From assembly GCF_002993335.1 (NCBI RefSeq), contig NZ_PVNS01000014.1, positions 1-64,000 of the forward strand: DNA of 64,000 nucleotides, in the 5' to 3' direction. Positions 58,844-64,000 of the stretch are shown in pieces (positions within the stretch are counted from its first letter, which is position 1; every line of letters begins with the position of its first letter). This DNA is from Alkalicoccus urumqiensis (GTDB lineage Bacteria > Bacillota > Bacilli > Bacillales > Salisediminibacteriaceae). The translations under genes and the position numbers were made by a program. The notes beneath the pieces were generated by a model. The model saw only the letters and a program-made list of their open reading frames with translations, had not been told where the DNA came from and ran no database searches.

Positions 58844-59092
58844 TTACTTTTTAATCGCTACGACTGCCGCGTTAACGTCTATGCCGCAGGCTTTCCCCAG
58901 TTTCTGCATCGATTCCACATACGTAATGGGAACCTCTTTCACCTGCGCTGCTGCAAGTGGCCTGGCAGTTACCTGCGAACTCGCATCGCGTGCAATGACG
59001 AGCTCGGAAACCTGTTCGCTTTCCAGTGCTTTTAAGGTTTGTTTTGTGCCTACAACTTTTTCTGCTGCCTGGGCTACTTTTTCATAAGACAT
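58844..59092 (-). CDS. L7Ae-family ribosome-associated protein (YbxF-like)
   Basis: 82 residues starting MSYEKVAQAAEKVVGTKQTL, an L7Ae/L30e fold that binds kink-turn RNA. Its position between rpoC and rpsL is typical of Bacillales (ybxF, also named rplGB). The open frame extends upstream to 59161 without conservation. Confidence 0.92.
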   Translation of the reverse strand: MSYEKVAQAAEKVVGTKQTLKALESEQVSELVIARDASSQVTARPLAAAQVKEVPITYVESMQKLGKACGIDVNAAVVAIKK

Positions 59093-59235
59093 CTGCATCC
59101 TCCAAAGCATCAGGTATTTGGCACACTTAGATATAGTATCACCGGGGTCAGGGCGTGTCAACCACTTCTCTGAGAAAAATGACGTTTTAACAGGAAGGTT
59201 CCGGACCGCGGATGTGCGGCCCGGACCGGTGACGC

Positions 59236-62200
59236 TTATTCCTGATCGCTCACTGTTACTTCTTCGAGTGCCTCTGTATCTTCTTCATGCTTATCCACGT
59301 GCTGCATCTGGCGGTAGCGCTGCATGCCGGTTCCGGCAGGTACGAGCTTACCGATAATGACGTTTTCCTTCAGGCCGACAAGCTCATCGCGCTTACCTTT
59401 GATGGCTGCGTCTGTAAGCACACGCGTCGTTTCCTGGAAGGAAGCAGCGGAAAGGAAGGAGTCGGTTTCAAGCGACGCTTTCGTGATCCCGAGAAGAACC
59501 GGCAGTCCTGTCGCCGGACGTCCACCTTTAATAAGGATGTCCTGGTTGACTTCGTTGAACTGATGAACCTCCACAAGGGATCCCGGAAGTACTTCGGTGT
59601 CGCCGGCGTCGATAACACGGACTTTGCGCATCATCTGGCGGACCATGACTTCCACGTGCTTGTCGCCGATTTCAACACCCTGCATCCGGTATACCTTCTG
59701 CACTTCACGCAGCAGGTATTCCTGGACACCCTGCACGCCGGATACGGTGAGGAGCTCTTTCGGGTCGATGGAACCTTCGGTCAGTTCCTGTCCCGGCTTC
59801 ACTTCATCGCCGATATCTACTTTCAGGCGGGCCTGGTAAAGGGTTGGATACGTCCGTGTTTCAATTGCATTCTGCACGACGATCTCTTTCTTGTCGGCGC
59901 CTTCACGGATGTCGGAAACTTTCCCTTCGATCTCCGCGATGACAGCCTGACCTTTCGGATTACGTGCTTCGAATACTTCCTGAATACGCGGAAGACCCTG
60001 GGTGATGTCGTCTCCTGCTACACCGCCTGTGTGGAATGTACGCATTGTAAGCTGTGTACCCGGCTCACCGATGGACTGGGCAGCAATGATGCCGACTGCT
60101 TCGCCGACTTCTACTTCTGCACCGGTCGCAAGGTTTCTGCCGTAGCACTTCTTACACGAACCGTGGCGGGTGTCACAGGTGAAGACCGAACGGATAAGAA
60201 CGGTTTTGACACCGGCGTCTTCAATCACTTTCGCTGTATCTTCATCGATCTCTTCATTACGGGAAGCAAGCAGTCTGCCGTCTTCCGGATGATAGATGTT
60301 CTGGAAGGAGGCACGGCCGACAAGGCGGTCGTAAAGCGGCTCAATGACTTCGGAGCCTTCCTGAATCGCAGATACTTCCAGTCCGCGGTCGGTGCCGCAG
60401 TCCTCTTCACGGATGATAACATCCTGTGCCACGTCGACGAGACGGCGGGTAAGATACCCGGAATCGGCTGTCTTCAGTGCGGTATCGGCAAGACCTTTAC
60501 GCGCACCGTGTGTGGAGATGAAGTACTCGAGTACCGTCAGACCTTCACGGAAACTGGATTTGATCGGAAGCTCGATGATCCGTCCGGATGGATTCGCCAT
60601 CAGACCACGCATACCCGCAAGCTGAGTGAAGTTGGATGCGTTACCACGCGCTCCGGAATCACTCATCATAAAGATCGGGTTCGTTTTCTCCAGGGTGCCG
60701 AGAAGCTTCTCCTGGATTACGTCTTTGGCGCTGCTCCATACTTCAATGACCTTGTCATAGCGCTCTTCTTCGGTAATCAGACCACGGCGGAACTGCTTGG
60801 AAATCTTGGCGACACGCTCTTCCGCGTCATCGAGGATTTCCTGCTTGTCCTTCAGTACGACGATATCGGATACACCGATCGTAATACCGGCTTTCGTGGA
60901 GTAGTAGAAACCGAGATCCTTCATCTTATCAAGCATGACAGATGTTTCGGAAATCTTGAACTTCTTAAAGACTTCAGCAATGATATCGCCGAGGAAGCCT
61001 TTTTTGAACGGAAGGACAAGATCTCGTTCTGCAAATTCCTTTTTAATGTCCGTATCCGGCTTCACGAAATAGCGGGACGGTGTTTCGATTTCCAGGTTAT
61101 CTGCCGTCGGTTCATTCAGATATGGGAAGGACTTCGGCAGAATTTCGTTGAAAATGACCTTTCCGGTCGTTGTGAGAAGCAGGTGGTCTGCATACTCCTC
61201 GCGGAAATTGGCTTTGTTGATCGATTTCACCGGCAGAGCAATCCGTGTATGAAGGTGCACATAGCCGTTCTGATAGGCCGTGAGCACTTCATCCGGGCTG
61301 TTGAAAGTGTTGCCTTCGCCGACAGCGCCTTCGCGCTCGAGCGTCAGGTAATAGTTACCGAGAACCATATCCTGGGAAGGTGTAACAACCGGCTTGCCGT
61401 CCTTCGGGTTCAGGATATTCTGTGCTGCAAGCATAAGGAGACGGGATTCCGCCTGTGCTTCTGCAGAAAGCGGTACGTGGACAGCCATCTGGTCCCCGTC
61501 AAAGTCTGCGTTGTAGGCAGTACATACGAGCGGGTGAAGCTTAATCGCACGGCCTTCCACGAGCGTCGGTTCGAATGCCTGGATACCGAGACGGTGAAGT
61601 GTCGGTGCACGGTTCAGCAGTACCGGGTGCTCCCGGATGACGGCTTCAAGTACATCCCATACTTCCGGATGAACACGCTCGACCTTACGCTTGGCGCTCT
61701 TGATGTTGTGCGCCAGGCCTTTGCTGACAAGCTCCTTCATGACGAATGGCTTGAACAGTTCAAGTGCCATTTCCTTCGGCAGCCCGCACTGATACATCTT
61801 CAGGCTCGGCCCGACGACGATAACGGAACGACCGGAATAGTCGACACGCTTACCCAGAAGGTTCTGACGGAAACGTCCCTGCTTACCTTTCAGCATATGG
61901 GAAAGGGATTTCAGCGGACGGTTACCCGGTCCTGTAACCGGACGTCCACGGCGGCCGTTATCGATCAGTGCATCGACAGCTTCCTGAAGCATACGCTTCT
62001 CGTTCTGTACGATAATGCTCGGCGCACCGAGATCGAGAAGACGCTTTAAGCGGTTGTTCCGGTTGATCACACGGCGGTACAGATCGTTCAGGTCGGACGT
62101 TGCAAAACGGCCGCCGTCGAGCTGTACCATCGGACGCAGTTCCGGTGGAATAACCGGAAGTACGTCGAGGACCATCCAGCTTGGATCGTTATCGGAATGA

Positions 62201-62850
62201 CGGAAGGCTTCAATGACTTCCAGGCGCTTGATCGCACGTGTGCGGCGCTGCCCCTGGGCAGTTTCGAGCTCTTCTTTCAGCATGTTTGCTTCTTTGTCGA
62301 GGTCGATTTCCTCAAGCAGACGGCGGATAGCTTCCGCACCCATATCTGCCGAGAAAGTACGGCCGTACTTGTCGCGGTAGCTGCGGTACTCTTTTTCCGA
62401 CAGGAGCTGCTTCTGCTCCAGCGGTGTATCGCCTGCATCTGTTACGACGTAGGAAGCAAAGTAAATTACTTCTTCCAGCGAGCGGGGGGACATGTCGAGA
62501 ACAAGCCCCATCCGGCTCGGGATTCCTTTGAAGTACCAGATGTGGGAGACAGGGGCAGCAAGCTCAATGTGCCCCATACGCTCCCGGCGGACCTTCGCAC
62601 GGGTTACTTCCACGCCGCACCGGTCGCAGACAACACCTTTATAGCGTACACGCTTATATTTTCCGCAGTGACATTCCCAGTCTTTTGTCGGGCCGAAAAT
62701 ACGTTCACAGAACAGCCCGTCTTTTTCCGGCTTCAGCGTACGGTAGTTGATTGTTTCCGGCTTTTTCACTTCTCCGCGGGACCAAGAGCGGATCTTGTCC
62801 GAGGAAGCAAGGCCGATTTTCATATATTCAAAGTTATTTACATCTATCAA
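59236..62850 (-). CDS. rpoC: RNA polymerase beta' subunit
   Basis: 1204 residues from a TTG start behind GGGAGG: (M)[20 protein letters not shown]-terminal zinc ligands [19 protein letters not shown], the catalytic [16 protein letters not shown], and a second zinc site [15 protein letters not shown]. Length fits Firmicutes. Confidence 0.99.
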   Translation of the reverse strand: MIDVNNFEYMKIGLASSDKIRSWSRGEVKKPETINYRTLKPEKDGLFCERIFGPTKDWECHCGKYKRVRYKGVVCDRCGVEVTRAKVRRERMGHIELAAPVSHIWYFKGIPSRMGLVLDMSPRSLEEVIYFASYVVTDAGDTPLEQKQLLSEKEYRSYRDKYGRTFSADMGAEAIRRLLEEIDLDKEANMLKEELETAQGQRRTRAIKRLEVIEAFRHSDNDPSWMVLDVLPVIPPELRPMVQLDGGRFATSDLNDLYRRVINRNNRLKRLLDLGAPSIIVQNEKRMLQEAVDALIDNGRRGRPVTGPGNRPLKSLSHMLKGKQGRFRQNLLGKRVDYSGRSVIVVGPSLKMYQCGLPKEMALELFKPFVMKELVSKGLAHNIKSAKRKVERVHPEVWDVLEAVIREHPVLLNRAPTLHRLGIQAFEPTLVEGRAIKLHPLVCTAYNADFDGDQMAVHVPLSAEAQAESRLLMLAAQNILNPKDGKPVVTPSQDMVLGNYYLTLEREGAVGEGNTFNSPDEVLTAYQNGYVHLHTRIALPVKSINKANFREEYADHLLLTTTGKVIFNEILPKSFPYLNEPTADNLEIETPSRYFVKPDTDIKKEFAERDLVLPFKKGFLGDIIAEVFKKFKISETSVMLDKMKDLGFYYSTKAGITIGVSDIVVLKDKQEILDDAEERVAKISKQFRRGLITEEERYDKVIEVWSSAKDVIQEKLLGTLEKTNPIFMMSDSGARGNASNFTQLAGMRGLMANPSGRIIELPIKSSFREGLTVLEYFISTHGARKGLADTALKTADSGYLTRRLVDVAQDVIIREEDCGTDRGLEVSAIQEGSEVIEPLYDRLVGRASFQNIYHPEDGRLLASRNEEIDEDTAKVIEDAGVKTVLIRSVFTCDTRHGSCKKCYGRNLATGAEVEVGEAVGIIAAQSIGEPGTQLTMRTFHTGGVAGDDITQGLPRIQEVFEARNPKGQAVIAEIEGKVSDIREGADKKEIVVQNAIETRTYPTLYQARLKVDIGDEVKPGQELTEGSIDPKELLTVSGVQGVQEYLLREVQKVYRMQGVEIGDKHVEVMVRQMMRKVRVIDAGDTEVLPGSLVEVHQFNEVNQDILIKGGRPATGLPVLLGITKASLETDSFLSAASFQETTRVLTDAAIKGKRDELVGLKENVIIGKLVPAGTGMQRYRQMQHVDKHEEDTEALEEVTVSDQE

Positions 62851-62886
62851 GGGGCCAACCTCCCTTTCAGCATTCGAATTGACCGG

Positions 62887-64000
62887 TTACGCGTTCGACT
62901 CGCCTGATTCGAGGTTCAGGTTCAGCTTTTCGTTCGCCTGCTCTTCTTCCTCGTCAATTTCCAGCATGTCGATTTCTTCATCATTGCTTGAAAGCATCTT
63001 GACGTCCATACCGAGACTCTGCAGCTCTTTGATCAGTACCTTGAAGGATTCCGGTACTCCCGGCTCCGGTACATTTTCCCCTTTGACGATCGCTTCGTAT
63101 GTTTTCACACGGCCGATCGTGTCATCGGATTTCACTGTGAGAATCTCCTGAAGCGTGTAGGCAGCACCGTAGGCTTCCAGTGCCCATACCTCCATCTCGC
63201 CGAAACGCTGGCCACCGAACTGTGCTTTACCACCGAGCGGCTGCTGCGTGACGAGAGAGTATGGTCCGGTGGAACGTGCGTGAAGCTTGTCGTCCACCAT
63301 GTGTGCCAGTTTGATCATATACATGACGCCGACAGAAACACGGCTGTCAAACGGTTCACCGGTACGGCCATCGTAGAGGACGGTTTTTCCGTCGCGGGCC
63401 ATGCCGGCTTCTTCGATCGTCGACCAGACATCTTCCTCGTTCGCTCCGTCAAATACCGGTGTGGCAATATGGAGTCCGAGCTGACGTGCAGCCATTCCCA
63501 TATGCAGCTCGAGTACCTGACCGATGTTCATACGTGATGGAACACCGAGCGGGTTCAGCATGATGTCGATCGGCGTACCGTCCGGCAGGTAAGGCATATC
63601 CTCTTCCGGAAGGATTTTTGAGATAACACCTTTGTTACCGTGACGACCGGCCATTTTATCCCCTTCGTGAATCTTCCGCTTCTGTACGATATAGACACGC
63701 ACAAGCTGGTTGACACCCGGTGGCAGCTCATCGCCGTCCTCCCGGTTGAAGATCTTCACATCCAGTACGATGCCGTCTCCACCGTGCGGAGCGCGGAGGG
63801 AAGTGTCACGTACTTCACGGGCTTTTTCCCCGAAAATGGCGTGGAGGAGACGCTCTTCTGCAGTCAGCTCTGTGACACCCTTCGGCGTTACTTTACCAAC
63901 GAGAATATCGCTGTCTTTCACTTCCGCACCGACGCGGATAATACCGCGCTCATCGAGGTTCCGGAGCGCATCGTCGCCGACGTTTGGAATGTCGCGCGTG
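62887..64000 (-). CDS. rpoB: RNA polymerase beta subunit, C-terminal part (runs off the window)
   Basis: The frame is open to the right edge; about 371 residues of the C-terminus are present. [18 protein letters not shown] and [20 protein letters not shown] are the conserved ends that contact beta'. The acidic tail ([19 protein letters not shown]) is typical of Bacillales. Upstream of rpoC by 36 bases. Confidence 0.98.
   Translation of the reverse strand, partial: TRDIPNVGDDALRNLDERGIIRVGAEVKDSDILVGKVTPKGVTELTAEERLLHAIFGEKAREVRDTSLRAPHGGDGIVLDVKIFNREDGDELPPGVNQLVRVYIVQKRKIHEGDKMAGRHGNKGVISKILPEEDMPYLPDGTPIDIMLNPLGVPSRMNIGQVLELHMGMAARQLGLHIATPVFDGANEEDVWSTIEEAGMARDGKTVLYDGRTGEPFDSRVSVGVMYMIKLAHMVDDKLHARSTGPYSLVTQQPLGGKAQFGGQRFGEMEVWALEAYGAAYTLQEILTVKSDDTIGRVKTYEAIVKGENVPEPGVPESFKVLIKELQSLGMDVKMLSSNDEEIDMLEIDEEEEQANEKLNLNLESGESNA

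Noticed and set aside
59287-62049. 920-codon plus-strand open frame opposite rpoC
   Set aside because: It is a shadow of the GC-biased third codon positions of rpoC, with a Cys/Phe/His-rich, non-protein-like composition.

Overview
The window is chromosomal DNA of a low-GC-lineage Gram-positive bacterium of the order Bacillales. The evidence is the gene order of the str, S10, spc and alpha ribosomal operons, zinc-type S14 and L36, a YbxF-like L7Ae protein between rpoC and rpsL, a KOW-domain protein between map and infA, an ECF-transporter-truA-rplM-rpsI tail, strong AGGAGG ribosome binding sites and sigma-A promoters. A betaine/carnitine-type (OpuC/OpuB-like) ABC transporter with a very acidic binding protein and a DUF1538 (UmpAB-type) cation/proton antiporter pair suggest a halophilic or alkaliphilic Bacillaceae; the genus is not established.

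Layout. 1-125 is the 3' end (domains V and VI) of a group II intron. 126-5571 is ordinary chromosome: an Lrp/AsnC regulator, an EamA exporter, a umpA-umpB operon with a regulator made of two fused PII domains, and a secreted stalk-domain protein. 5572-6430 has no gene and carries the first of three copies of an unusual array of the 7-mer TGGTCCG, repeated about every 21 bp. 6431-9770 is the osmolyte ABC transporter. 9771-10213 is a shared control region with GAAAATTTTC palindromes. 10214-14778 is an operon of SDR dehydrogenase, alkylglycerone-phosphate-synthase-like FAD enzyme, FGGY kinase and RpiR regulator. The second array lies at 14911-15084.

15277-32471 is an integrated phage satellite or PICI-like element, bounded by 62-bp direct repeats that duplicate the 3' end of rpsI. 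It has a Tn916-type tyrosine integrase, divergent XRE regulators with three identical 13-bp operator candidates, an excisionase-like protein, a primase-polymerase/SF3 helicase followed by an iteron-type replication origin, a P27-type small terminase and a tape measure protein with an M23 peptidase. There is no large terminase, portal or capsid gene. Its attL end carries a defence cargo: a toxin-antitoxin-chaperone module resembling CmdTAC (ADP-ribosyltransferase-fold toxin, small antitoxin, SecB-like chaperone), a membrane protein, and an SRA-HNH type IV restriction nuclease.

32410-64000 is the translation and transcription super-cluster read on the minus strand: from the right, rpoB (partial), rpoC, L7Ae-like gene, rpsL, rpsG, fusA, tuf; then, after a 1.4 kb gene-free stretch with the third array and one membrane protein gene, rpsJ to rplQ, ecfA1-ecfA2-ecfT-truA, and rplM-rpsI behind an L13 leader. 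The three arrays have the same order of spacings (21, 22, 21, 19, 21, 21, 21, 21) although the sequence between motifs has mostly diverged. With the CmdTAC-like module and the satellite architecture, they are the most unusual content of the window.
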